Positions 8,520 through 16,788 of a DNA stretch of 64,000 nt are shown piece after piece (position 1 is the first letter of the stretch; every line of letters starts with the position of its first letter). The notes below the pieces were generated by a model, which worked only from the letters and a program-made list of their open reading frames with translations, searched no databases and had not been told where the DNA came from. Both the position numbers and the translations under genes were made by a program. Where the stretch lies: contig NZ_JBFMIA010000004.1 of the NCBI RefSeq assembly GCF_040801915.1, forward strand, positions 1 through 64,000, read 5' to 3'. This DNA comes from Jeotgalibacillus marinus. GTDB taxonomy: Bacteria; Bacillota; Bacilli; Bacillales; Jeotgalibacillaceae.

Positions 8520-9641
8520 TTATAAATTACCTCGACGCTCTTGTTCACGTTCGATCGATTCAAAAAGCGCTTTGAAATTCCCTTCACCGAATCCCTTTGC
8601 CCCTTTGCGCTGAATGATCTCAATAAATACAGTTGGACGGTCTACAATCGGCTTTGTGAAAATTTGTAATAAATATCCCTCATCATCACCATCAACAAGA
8701 ATGTTCAATTCTTTCAACTTCTCAATCTCTTCATCTATATCACTCACACGTTCGCTCAGTGTATCGTAATAGCTAGCCGGTGTATTCAAAAACTCCACAC
8801 CTTTTTCACTCAATATTCCGACTGTCTTCACAATATCTTCTGTCAGAATAGCAAGATGCTGTACACCTGGTCCGTTAAAGAACTCAAGATATTCTTGGAT
8901 TTGTGATTTACGTTTTCCTTCAGCAGGTTCGTTGATCGGAAATTTAATACGTCCTCCATTATGCATAACCTTAGACATCAACGAAGAGTATTCTGTATTA
9001 ATATCCGCATCGGTAAAGTGTCTCATTTCTTTAAAGCCCATTACGTTCTCATAGTATGAAGTCCATTCATGCATGCGCTCTACGTTTCCTACCACGTGGT
9101 CAACCGCTATAATACCTGCATCTACAGTCGGAATAGATGCAGATGACTGATATTCTTCGAAGCTAGGTAGAAACACACCCTTATAGTTTTTACGCTCAAT
9201 CAATGTATGAATGGTATCTCCATATGTTCCGATTACAGCTTTTTTCACTACACCATGACCATCTTCCACTTCATATGGCTCTTTCACTGCGATTGCACCG
9301 CGAGAGACTGCTTCTTCGTAAGCCGTTTCAACATCGTCCATCGCTAAAGCAATATCTCGAACACCATCACCGTGTTTTTTTACAAATTTAGCAACGGCAG
9401 ATGAATCATTTAATGATCCTGTAATGACAAGACGTACTTTGTTTTGCTGAAGTACGTATGAAACCGTGTCACGGTTACCTGTTTCTAACCCAGAATATGC
9501 AACGATCTTAAAGCCAAAAGCTGTACAGAAATAATGAGCGGATTGTTTCGCGTTACCAGAATACATCTCTAAATAATCTACATCTTTAACTGGAAAAAAA
9601 TCTTGGACTTGTGGATCCATAGCTACAGATTCTTTTTTCAT
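8520..9641 (-). CDS. hppD: 4-Hydroxyphenylpyruvate dioxygenase
   Basis: Fe(II) enzyme converting 4-hydroxyphenylpyruvate to homogentisate with O2 and loss of CO2. Two VOC domains are visible; the C-terminal one carries the facial triad His182 (AVDHVVGNV), His262 (GVQHLAI) and Glu341 (VFIEIIQR). The C-terminal 'GAKGFGEGNFKALFESIEREQ' gate helix is also typical. Length 373 aa is normal. The ATG has GGAGG 7 bases upstream. It is the first gene of a five-gene operon that continues to hmgA, and a sigma-A-like promoter lies just upstream. Very secure call. Confidence 0.96.
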   Translation of the reverse strand: MKKESVAMDPQVQDFFPVKDVDYLEMYSGNAKQSAHYFCTAFGFKIVAYSGLETGNRDTVSYVLQQNKVRLVITGSLNDSSAVAKFVKKHGDGVRDIALAMDDVETAYEEAVSRGAIAVKEPYEVEDGHGVVKKAVIGTYGDTIHTLIERKNYKGVFLPSFEEYQSSASIPTVDAGIIAVDHVVGNVERMHEWTSYYENVMGFKEMRHFTDADINTEYSSLMSKVMHNGGRIKFPINEPAEGKRKSQIQEYLEFFNGPGVQHLAILTEDIVKTVGILSEKGVEFLNTPASYYDTLSERVSDIDEEIEKLKELNILVDGDDEGYLLQIFTKPIVDRPTVFIEIIQRKGAKGFGEGNFKALFESIEREQERRGNL

Positions 9642-9686
9642 TCAATTTCCTCCATTCAACAAATTCATTTCAATTATTCTGACTAT

Positions 9687-9716
9687 AGTATAAATAAAGA
9701 GTCTACCTTTCCTCAA
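9687..9716 (-). promoter_or_regulatory. Candidate sigma-A promoter of the hppD operon
   Basis: On the minus strand TTGAGG and TATACT are 18 bases apart, ending about 45 bases before the hppD start. No copy of the paa-type palindrome is seen here, so the tyrosine operon looks separately controlled. Confidence 0.5.
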
Positions 9717-9763
9717 GAGCACCATGTAAAGCTATAACGCTGTTCTGCATAAAAGTAAAAGTA

Positions 9764-9874
9764 AGCGTTCAGGACCGACAGGCGTAAGAGAGACAGCGAG
9801 GAGTGCGTTCTTTACCACCGCAGTCGGATCGCCTGACGGCACGGAGCTGGATGCAACAAAAGCGAAAGCAGGCG
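9764..9874. repeat. Structured GC-richer intergenic element, copy 1
   Basis: An about 110-base island, clearly richer in G+C than its surroundings, lying between hppD and a GNAT gene. It shares blocks with a second element at 55311-55435: TTCAG, a (A/T)CCGACA(A/G)GC block, GGAGT followed by CTTTAC, and GGAGCT near the end. It also has facing arms (CAGGCG...CGCCTG). No reading frame is convincing. I read it as a member of a dispersed Bacillaceae intergenic repeat, probably folding as RNA or DNA hairpins. Confidence 0.55.
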
Positions 9875-9894
9875 TATATACATTCCTACATTTT

Positions 9895-10332
9895 TTAAAT
9901 TTGAAAAATATAAAAGTGGTTCGCTTCTCTTATAAAACCAACTTTCTCATAAAGGCTTTGAGCTATTACGTTTTCCTTATCTGTCTCAAGTGATACTCCC
10001 TTTGCTCCCGTTCCCTCTGCAAATGTAATTGCTTTATGTAGTAATTTTTCTCCAAACCCTTTTCCTCGAGCTATTTCTTTCACATACAAATCGTTTAACA
10101 CCCATGTCCTTTTCATACTTACTGATGAAAAGGTTGGATATAGCTGAACAAAGCCTATTGGATCATTCTCTTCGAAAGCGATAAAAACGACTGATTCCTC
10201 GTTGTTTAATCTTTCTTTTATAAAAGCTCTTGCACCAGGTAAATCAGATTTTTGTTCGTAGAATACTCTGTATAAATCAAAAAGTTCTGCCAGATCATCA
10301 AGCTCATTTGACGTTGCTCTTAAAATACTCAC
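9895..10332 (-). CDS. GNAT family N-acetyltransferase
   Basis: 145-aa GCN5-related acetyltransferase that moves an acetyl group from acetyl-CoA to an unknown amine. The beta4 strand 'TWVLNDLYVKEIARGKGFGEKLL' contains the pyrophosphate-binding RGKGFG loop, and 'NVIAQSLYEKVGFIRE' is the usual C-terminal motif. The start is a GTG 10 bases after GGGAGG. It is flanked by non-coding DNA on both sides, so it is likely independent of the catabolic operons. The substrate is not predictable. Confidence 0.85.
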   Translation of the reverse strand: MSILRATSNELDDLAELFDLYRVFYEQKSDLPGARAFIKERLNNEESVVFIAFEENDPIGFVQLYPTFSSVSMKRTWVLNDLYVKEIARGKGFGEKLLHKAITFAEGTGAKGVSLETDKENVIAQSLYEKVGFIREANHFYIFQI

Positions 10333-10443
10333 TTCGTATTTTCCTCCCTATTAGCACTTTGTCCATAAATATTTCGAATTTTCTGATCTCTTATTTCATA
10401 TAAATCATCAACAAAGTTCGATTGATTAAGGTAAACTATTGAA

Positions 10444-11877
10444 TTAAGTGACCGATTCTTTCACTTGCTTATTAGCAGATAGATGAATCGCCTTACCTGT
10501 CAATGCTTCCACTGCCTCTAAAAGGCCTTCGTTCATACTTGGATGCGGGTAGTGCATAAACGTTAAATCCTCAGTACGAGCCACCATTTCAAGTGCTAAC
10601 GCTGAAGTAGAAGCTAATTCAACCGCTCCGTGCCCGATCATATGAATGCCTAAAATAAGATCTGTTTTTGCATCTATGACCACTTTAACGAGACCATCAC
10701 GTTTGCCAATGACTGTTGCGAATCCATTCCCCCCTAAAGGAAATTCGGCAGTATTCACTTCCTCATATTGCTCGTTCGCCTGTTCTTCTGTAAGTCCCAC
10801 AAACGCCATCGGAGGGTTTGTGTGAATAACTGTTGGTATAAAGAATGGATCCATCTCAGTTGCATGACCAGCAATGCTTTCTGCTGCAACTTTTCCTTGT
10901 TTGATCGCTTTAACCGCTAAACTTGGACCCATTGTCACATCACCAACAGCATAGATCCCGTTAATAGATGTTTGACATTTTTCATCCGTTACAAGATGAT
11001 CGCTTTCATCTCTCTTCATCTCTAACCGATCAATTCCAAGATGAGTAGTATTTGGAACTGTTTTTGTCGTTAGGTAGATATGCGACCCTTGGAGCGTAGA
11101 CTCTTCCATCTTTTCATTTTCAGTCTGTACGTGCACATCATCTTGTTGATTCACGCTTTTTAGTGACATTCCTTTTAAAATTTTAATCCCTTTTTTCTTC
11201 AACTGTCTCATTAATTCTTTATTAATCGAGGAATCGAACGAAAAATTATGCTTACCTTCAGACAACAAAATCGATACGTTAGAACCTAGCTGACGAAAGG
11301 TTGTGGCAACTTCTAAAGCTAAATAATCATCCCCATAAACGATCAGATGATTAGGAATTTCTTTTACTGTATAAATCGATTCACAATCCAGTACCCGTAT
11401 ATGATCAACCGCTTGGACTGCCTCTCTTGTACTACCTGTCGCAATAATTGCTGATGTAAAACGATAAACCATAAAGGAATGTTCATGCTCTACACCTAAT
11501 CGATCATTTGATAAAAAATAAGCTGAGCCCTTAATACACTCGATGTCATTAGATTGCAGGAGTCCTTGAACTCCCTTTTTAAGCTGGTCGATCGTTGATT
11601 CTTTCTCTTTATGTAGAACATCTAAGTCGAAGTGGGCTCCATCCAAATGAATTCCAAATTTTTTCAGGTCTTTCAATTCTTCCATTTTCACAGCAGACGT
11701 TGCAAAAAGCTTTGAAGGAATACACCCCTTTGTTAAGCAGACTCCACCAAGGTCATCTTTCTCAATGATCGTTACCTTTAATCCAAGCTGTGCAGCTCGT
11801 ATTGCAGCATGATATCCCCCAGGACCACCACCGATAATGACAAGATCTCTTTCTTCAACAATTTCTCCGACAACCAT
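10444..11877 (-). CDS. Dihydrolipoyl dehydrogenase (E3) with degenerate NAD motif
   Basis: Flavoprotein that should reoxidise the lipoyl arm of the preceding E2. The FAD fingerprint IIGGGPGGYHAA, the redox disulfide GGVCLTKGCIPSK, the second FAD motif GIYAVGDVT and a C-terminal HPHPSMNE base motif are all present. However, the NAD-binding Rossmann loop, normally GGGYIGxE, reads YGDDYLALE (about residues 181-189), and the usual GRRPN segment reads TTKTVPNT. NAD use may therefore be altered or lost. It overlaps the E2 gene by one base (TAATG) and is the last gene of the PheDH operon. Family certain, activity uncertain. Confidence 0.88.
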   Translation of the reverse strand: MVVGEIVEERDLVIIGGGPGGYHAAIRAAQLGLKVTIIEKDDLGGVCLTKGCIPSKLFATSAVKMEELKDLKKFGIHLDGAHFDLDVLHKEKESTIDQLKKGVQGLLQSNDIECIKGSAYFLSNDRLGVEHEHSFMVYRFTSAIIATGSTREAVQAVDHIRVLDCESIYTVKEIPNHLIVYGDDYLALEVATTFRQLGSNVSILLSEGKHNFSFDSSINKELMRQLKKKGIKILKGMSLKSVNQQDDVHVQTENEKMEESTLQGSHIYLTTKTVPNTTHLGIDRLEMKRDESDHLVTDEKCQTSINGIYAVGDVTMGPSLAVKAIKQGKVAAESIAGHATEMDPFFIPTVIHTNPPMAFVGLTEEQANEQYEEVNTAEFPLGGNGFATVIGKRDGLVKVVIDAKTDLILGIHMIGHGAVELASTSALALEMVARTEDLTFMHYPHPSMNEGLLEAVEALTGKAIHLSANKQVKESVT

Positions 11878-13091
11878 TACATCAACTCCACTACTAACAG
11901 CGTTGGGTTTTCGATTAATTCAGTAAATCTGTTTGTAAATGCCACAGCACTTGCTCCATCAACAACTCGATGATCATACGACATTGAAATGTTCATCATA
12001 GAGCGAACAACAATTTCATCTTGCTCATTGACGACGGGTCTCTTCTTCGTTTTGTGAAATGCCATGAGTCCAACTTCAGGTGCGTTAATGATTGGCGTTG
12101 CACCTGTACTTCCCCCCAATGGTCCAACATTGCTAATTGTGAATGTACTGCCTTTGCACTCCTGTAGTGTAAGTGATTGATTTGTTGCTTTATCTATAAG
12201 CTCTTTCATTTCTAACTGAAGTTTGGCAAACGATTTTTTCTCGACGTTTTTCATGACAGGTACAATGAGACCTTCGCTCGTATCGGTTGCCAATCCAATG
12301 TGACACTCGTCATAAAGAAAGATCGTTTCGTTTTCTTCATCAAGCGAAGCGTTAAATAGAGGGAATTCTTTTAAACAAATGGTTAATGCTTTCATAAAGA
12401 AGATCGTTGCAGAAACTGACTTTCCTTGTTTTTTTAGTTGCTTACGCAGTGAAATCAATTCAGTCACATCAATTTCCTCAAAATGCGTGCAATGCGGAAT
12501 CGTAAAGAGCGATTGAACCATTTTTTTGCCGATCTGTTTTCTCATACCTTTATACGGGATCGTCTTTGGTGATGCTTGATCATCTGTTTTAACGGGAGCA
12601 TCCATTGGTACATCAGTGGCAGATTGACTTGACCCGTTAATAAACGAATACACATCTTCATCTGTTATACGATTCGCTGGACCCGTTCCGTTGACTTGTT
12701 CAATCTTAATGTCATTTTCTCGTGCGATTTTTCGTGTGTAGGGTGCAGCTAGAATTCTTTTTGGTGAATGAGAGGGTTTAAACTGCCCCTCTGCCTCCCT
12801 ATTTGAAACTTTTTTTTCAACCTTTTTGTCTATTGAACGAGTGGTCCTAAATGTCCCTTGGGGCTCTAAAATCATAACCGTTGTTCCTACGGCAACGGTA
12901 GAACCTCTTTCCACCTTAATTTCTTTGATCGTACCAGATGTTGGCGCTGGAATCTCAGCAGTCATTTTGTCTGTTTGAACTTCGACTAAAGGATCATCCG
13001 CTTTCACGACATCTCCTGGTTCGACGAAGAAATGGTTAATGTCTGCTTGGGTCATTCCTTCTCCAATATCATGAAGTTTCACTTTTATCAT
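11877..13091 (-). CDS. 2-Oxoacid dehydrogenase acyltransferase (E2)
   Basis: Core dihydrolipoamide acyltransferase of a 2-oxoacid dehydrogenase complex. The N-terminal lipoyl domain carries the lipoylated Lys42 in QTDKMTAEI; a peripheral subunit-binding domain follows (about 115-155, 'RILAAPYTRKIAREN...'), and the C-terminal catalytic domain ends with SYDHRVVDGA, which contains the active-site His. Length is 404 aa with a single lipoyl domain, as in branched-chain type E2s. By position it belongs with the upstream E1 pair and phenylalanine dehydrogenase, so the acyl group may be phenylacetyl. That substrate is inference. Confidence 0.92.
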   Translation of the reverse strand: MIKVKLHDIGEGMTQADINHFFVEPGDVVKADDPLVEVQTDKMTAEIPAPTSGTIKEIKVERGSTVAVGTTVMILEPQGTFRTTRSIDKKVEKKVSNREAEGQFKPSHSPKRILAAPYTRKIARENDIKIEQVNGTGPANRITDEDVYSFINGSSQSATDVPMDAPVKTDDQASPKTIPYKGMRKQIGKKMVQSLFTIPHCTHFEEIDVTELISLRKQLKKQGKSVSATIFFMKALTICLKEFPLFNASLDEENETIFLYDECHIGLATDTSEGLIVPVMKNVEKKSFAKLQLEMKELIDKATNQSLTLQECKGSTFTISNVGPLGGSTGATPIINAPEVGLMAFHKTKKRPVVNEQDEIVVRSMMNISMSYDHRVVDGASAVAFTNRFTELIENPTLLVVELM

Positions 13092-13102
13092 GACGCTCCT
13101 CC

Positions 13103-14098
13103 TTAAAAGTTCATCACTTTCGTTACAGCATGTATGACGCGTTCAGGTGTAGGTAGATAAAAATCTTCATAGCTGAAATAAGGGACAGGTGTATCAAAAC
13201 CTGACACCTTTTCGACGGGTGCTTTTTGGTACAAAAAGCACGTTTCATTGATTACAGACATAATGTCATTTGCGACACTACTTGTTGGATGGGCTTCTTG
13301 CACAATAACCGTTCTGCCTGTTTTCTGAACAGACTCTGCGATTAACTCTTCATCTAAAGGCGACAAGGTACGCAAATCAATGACATCACATGATACATCA
13401 TCATCTCTTAGCCTCTTCGTTGCATTCATTACAACAGGCACCATTGCTCCCCATGTAATGATTGTTACGTCATCACCTTCAACCAACTTGTTTCCTTTTC
13501 CAATTTCGATCGAATATTTCCCTTCAGGAACATTTTCTTTTACCGCTCGATAGCTACGCATGGGCTCTAAGAAAAGAACAGGATCTGGGTCTTCAATAGC
13601 CGCGATCATAAGCCCTTTTGCATCATATGGGTTGGAAGGACAGACAACTTTCATTCCCGGCATATGAGTAAAAATGGCTTCGGTGCTATCACAATGAATC
13701 TCAGGTGCCCGCACCCCAGCTCCATAGGGTGCTCGAATGACCAGTGGAACAGAATAATGCCCTAATGTACGTGAGCGAAGACGTACAGCATGCGTCATTA
13801 ACTGCTCATACGCTGGATAAATGAAACCTAAAAACTGAATTTCTACAACTGGCTTTAAGCCATTCGCAGCCATTCCAATTGCGGCACCTACAAAACCCGC
13901 TTCACTAAGTGGTGTATCAATGACTCGATCTTCACCAAATTCAGCTTGTAAGCCTTCCGTCGCACGAAAAACACCACCATTTTTCCCGATATCTTCTCCT
14001 AATAACAAAACGTTCTCGTCATCTTTTAACATGACGGCAAGAGCATCAGTTATCGCTGTGACAAGTGTTAGTGAATTTGTTTTGACTGTGGTTGTCAT
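13103..14098 (-). CDS. 2-Oxoacid dehydrogenase E1 component, beta subunit
   Basis: 331-aa transketolase-type beta subunit that with E1alpha binds thiamine diphosphate and decarboxylates a 2-oxo acid. Characteristic stretches are LLGEDIGKNGGVFRATEGL, DTPLSEAGFVGAAIGMA, and VIRAPYGAGVRAPEIHCDS. It starts in an ATGA overlap with the E1alpha stop, so the two are translationally coupled, and it leaves 11 bases before E2. The sequence looks like the branched-chain/pyruvate E1beta group; specificity cannot be read directly, but the operon context points to phenylpyruvate. Confidence 0.92.
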   Translation of the reverse strand: MTTTVKTNSLTLVTAITDALAVMLKDDENVLLLGEDIGKNGGVFRATEGLQAEFGEDRVIDTPLSEAGFVGAAIGMAANGLKPVVEIQFLGFIYPAYEQLMTHAVRLRSRTLGHYSVPLVIRAPYGAGVRAPEIHCDSTEAIFTHMPGMKVVCPSNPYDAKGLMIAAIEDPDPVLFLEPMRSYRAVKENVPEGKYSIEIGKGNKLVEGDDVTIITWGAMVPVVMNATKRLRDDDVSCDVIDLRTLSPLDEELIAESVQKTGRTVIVQEAHPTSSVANDIMSVINETCFLYQKAPVEKVSGFDTPVPYFSYEDFYLPTPERVIHAVTKVMNF

Positions 14099-15165
14099 TG
14101 CTCATCTCCTCCTAGCATGTGAAGAAGTGCTTTCTTTTGTTTGGCTAGAGATGGTGTAATTTCTTGATACACATAGTCAAAGATCATTGCAGGATCAGGT
14201 TTTACGTATGCTTCCATTTCTTCCACTGCTTGTTCAACCTCTTGAACAGCATCGTTTGTGATTTTGTTCACCCATTCTTCATTAAACCAGCCATTTTGTT
14301 TCATACAACGCTCCAACCTTAGTAACGGATCCGATTCTTCACGACGATTGGTGCTTTCTTGTTGGTCACGATATTTTGATGGATCGTCAGCAGTTGTATG
14401 GGCGCCGTAACGCCAAGTAACAGCTTCGATCAACGTTGGTCCTTGTCCGGCTCGAGCTCGTTCAAGTGCTTCAAGCGTGTGTACATAAACGGAAAACACA
14501 TCATTTCCATCAATTCTTACGCTCGGAATATCGTACGCTAATCCTTTTTGAGCAATAGTCTTTGTCTTCATTTGTTTGGACATGGGAACTGAAATCGCGT
14601 ATTGGTTATTCTGATTAAAAAACACAACAGGTGAACTAAATACACTTGCAAAATTTAAGCCTTCGTGAAAATCACCTTCAGATGTTGCTCCATCTCCAAA
14701 ATACGTAATTACAGCTTTTTTTGTACCTTTTCTTTTTTCTGCAAAAGCAGCACCTACAGCATGAGGGAGTTGTGTTGCTATTGGAATACCAGGTGGGAAA
14801 ATGTTCAGCCCTTCAGGTGGAATGTTGCCTTCATTTCGTCCGTTCCAGAACAACAATACATTACGAAGTGAATGACCGAACGTCATCGTTGCACCATGAT
14901 CACGGTAAGTCGGAAAAATCCAATCCTTTTTGTTTAACGCGAGTGCACTTCCGACTTGTGAAGCTTCTTGACCTTCAAAAGCTGCATATGTGCCGATCCG
15001 TCCTTGTCTTTGGAGGCTAACCGCTTTTCGATCAAATGTACGAATTCGAATCATCTGTTGGTAAAACTCTTTGGTTCGTTCCTCTGTTAAAAGCTCTTGA
15101 TGATTTTCACTGATCCAATTTCCTTGAGGATCAAGAAACTGTTGAATGGGAAATTGATTTTCCAT
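14095..15165 (-). CDS. 2-Oxoacid dehydrogenase E1 component, alpha subunit
   Basis: Alpha subunit (356 aa) of the decarboxylating E1. The thiamine diphosphate motif GDGATSEGDFHEGLNFA, the phosphorylation-loop-like segment 'RYGAHTTADDPSKYRD', and 'AFEGQEASQVGSALAL' are all typical of the PdhA/BkdA family. I start at the ATG at 15163-15165, which is preceded by AAGGGGG at 8 bases; an earlier in-frame ATG would run into the end of the phenylalanine dehydrogenase gene. The stop overlaps the E1beta ATG. Together the four downstream subunits form a complete complex. Confidence 0.92.
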   Translation of the reverse strand: MENQFPIQQFLDPQGNWISENHQELLTEERTKEFYQQMIRIRTFDRKAVSLQRQGRIGTYAAFEGQEASQVGSALALNKKDWIFPTYRDHGATMTFGHSLRNVLLFWNGRNEGNIPPEGLNIFPPGIPIATQLPHAVGAAFAEKRKGTKKAVITYFGDGATSEGDFHEGLNFASVFSSPVVFFNQNNQYAISVPMSKQMKTKTIAQKGLAYDIPSVRIDGNDVFSVYVHTLEALERARAGQGPTLIEAVTWRYGAHTTADDPSKYRDQQESTNRREESDPLLRLERCMKQNGWFNEEWVNKITNDAVQEVEQAVEEMEAYVKPDPAMIFDYVYQEITPSLAKQKKALLHMLGGDEQ

Positions 15166-15197
15166 TGTGGTTCCCCCTTCCACCATTCGGATGGTAG

Positions 15198-16310
15198 TCA
15201 TACCCTGACCGCCCACTTTGGACGTTTCATATGGGAAAAAAAGCTGTTTCTTTTTGCGCGGGATCTCATACGCTGTTCACAAAAATAATTAGATGCTTCA
15301 ACCGTCGTCAGTCCACTTTCTTCTGCTTTCAAATAAACATTTAATAATGAGTTATAAATCGCTTTTGTTTGACGAAGTACACGTTCTTTGTTTGGCTCAT
15401 ATAACTCATCTGCTACTTGTATTAGACCACCAGCGTTGACAATGTAATCAGGAGCATACAAGATCCCTCTATCTTTTAGCATTCTTCCGTGCTCTTCGTG
15501 AAGTAGTTGGTTATTTGCCGACCCTACAACAGCTTTTACCTTTAATTGATCAATCGATGTATCATGTAAAATCCCACCCATCGCACATGGGATAAAAATG
15601 TCAGCTTCAACTGAATAAATTTCCTCTCCCTCAACGACTTCAACATCAACATTCAACCTTTTACCTAACGTTTGAACATCATCGATTGCAAGCGGATTAA
15701 TATCTGTAACAAATATTTTTTTTGCTCCCGCAAGCATTAGCTGTTCAGCAACCTTTGCTCCCACTTTACCTAGACCTTGGATCGCATAACTTTTCCCTAC
15801 TAACTCATCTGAACCATAAAGCTCTCTGTTCGTTGCTTGTAAGCCATAAATTACACCTTGAGCAGTTGGAACGGATGAATCTCCACTACCACCATAAACT
15901 TCATCAACCCCAACAATACAATTGGTTTCTTTTAGCGCATGAATAAAATCTTCCGGTGTTGTCCCCATATCTGTACCTGTATAAAATCGTCCATTTAATG
16001 ATTCGACAAATTGACCAAATGACCGCAATAATTCTGGGCTTTTATCTTTTTCTGGATCTCCGATAATGACCGCTTTTCCTCCACCAAAATCAACGTCCGC
16101 CGCAGCACACTTATACGTCATACCTCTTGAAAGTCTTAGTACATCTTCTAGAGCATCATCTACACTTGCATATGGCTGCATACGACAACCACCAAGCGCT
16201 GGTCCAAGAGATGTGTTATGTATCGCAATAATGGCTTTTAACCCTGTCTCCTCGTCATTACAAAAAACGACCTGCTCATGACCTCTAATTTTTTCAAACA
16301 TTTGCACCAT
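15198..16310 (-). CDS. pdh: Phenylalanine dehydrogenase
   Basis: NAD-dependent enzyme of the Glu/Leu/Phe/Val dehydrogenase family that deaminates L-phenylalanine to phenylpyruvate. Catalytic Lys67 (GMTYKCAA) and Lys79 (DVDFGGGKAV) and the Rossmann loop GLGKVG (179-184) are visible. The DVDFGGGKAV form, GGCRMQPY, and the C-terminal RNSFF...RPKW match, from memory, the Bacillus badius/Lysinibacillus-type phenylalanine enzymes rather than leucine dehydrogenase, which has LNLGGGKTV and a different tail. The ATG follows GGGGGAG. It lies between the FlK-like thioesterase and the E1/E2/E3 genes, so its product is the obvious substrate for that complex. Confidence 0.88.
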   Translation of the reverse strand: MVQMFEKIRGHEQVVFCNDEETGLKAIIAIHNTSLGPALGGCRMQPYASVDDALEDVLRLSRGMTYKCAAADVDFGGGKAVIIGDPEKDKSPELLRSFGQFVESLNGRFYTGTDMGTTPEDFIHALKETNCIVGVDEVYGGSGDSSVPTAQGVIYGLQATNRELYGSDELVGKSYAIQGLGKVGAKVAEQLMLAGAKKIFVTDINPLAIDDVQTLGKRLNVDVEVVEGEEIYSVEADIFIPCAMGGILHDTSIDQLKVKAVVGSANNQLLHEEHGRMLKDRGILYAPDYIVNAGGLIQVADELYEPNKERVLRQTKAIYNSLLNVYLKAEESGLTTVEASNYFCEQRMRSRAKRNSFFSHMKRPKWAVRV

Positions 16311-16327
16311 ATTCTCCCCCTTTGTTT

Positions 16328-16341
16328 AGAAAACGCTTACA
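16328..16341. promoter_or_regulatory. Candidate CcpA cre site before pdh
   Basis: AGAAAACGCTTACA fits the cre consensus TGWAANCGNTNWCA at 13 of 14 positions. It lies in the 50-base gap between the thioesterase and phenylalanine dehydrogenase genes, where bound CcpA could block read-through when glucose is present. Confidence 0.5.
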
Positions 16342-16360
16342 TAATTCAAAAAAAAATAGT

Positions 16361-16741
16361 TTAATACATTTTTTCTATGATTTTTTTTGGTAAGATTGCT
16401 TGCTTTACAGTTCCTGTTGCAACCAATTTTTCACTACTGTATACCTCAATAGACGTAATGACTGCTTTTTCAGTATAAGTTGTAACCTTGGCGTGAAATT
16501 CCACCATTGAACCTTCGTTAGCTGCAGAAATATGTTTCACTTCTACCTCCACCCCCATCCCTTCTTCATCTTCTTCTAAATAAGGGTGAATGATATTTCT
16601 TGATACCCACTCCATGTGATAAACCAATGACACAGTTGAATAGAGTGGATGCACAACACTGTTGTCAAACCTTGCAAACATATCACTAGATACAGTGATT
16701 ACAAGTTTTTCTTCATAACCGATTTTAAGCCCTGGTTTCAA
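16361..16741 (-). CDS. FlK-like hot-dog acyl-CoA thioesterase
   Basis: 126-aa single-domain hot-dog protein. It resembles fluoroacetyl-CoA thioesterase FlK: Thr36, Glu44 and His70 fall in the spacing of FlK's catalytic Thr42/Glu50/His76 (constant offset of 6), in the contexts VHPLYSTVSL, HMEW and VEVKHISAA. It should hydrolyse a small acyl-CoA in the cytoplasm. As first gene of the PheDH-E1-E2-E3 operon it may release phenylacetate from excess or dead-end phenylacetyl-CoA, a role like that of PaaI, to which it is only distantly similar. The substrate is inference. Confidence 0.8.
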   Translation of the reverse strand: MKPGLKIGYEEKLVITVSSDMFARFDNSVVHPLYSTVSLVYHMEWVSRNIIHPYLEEDEEGMGVEVEVKHISAANEGSMVEFHAKVTTYTEKAVITSIEVYSSEKLVATGTVKQAILPKKIIEKMY

Positions 16742-16788
16742 CTGATCACCCCATTTAACATTAATTCTTATGAAAAAATTTTTATATA

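Noticed and set aside
15198..16310. Leucine dehydrogenase (bcd) in a branched-chain amino acid operon
   Set aside because: The DVDFGGGKAV active-site segment, GGCRMQPY and the RNSFF...RPKW tail fit phenylalanine dehydrogenase; no ptb, buk or bkdR-like genes are present.
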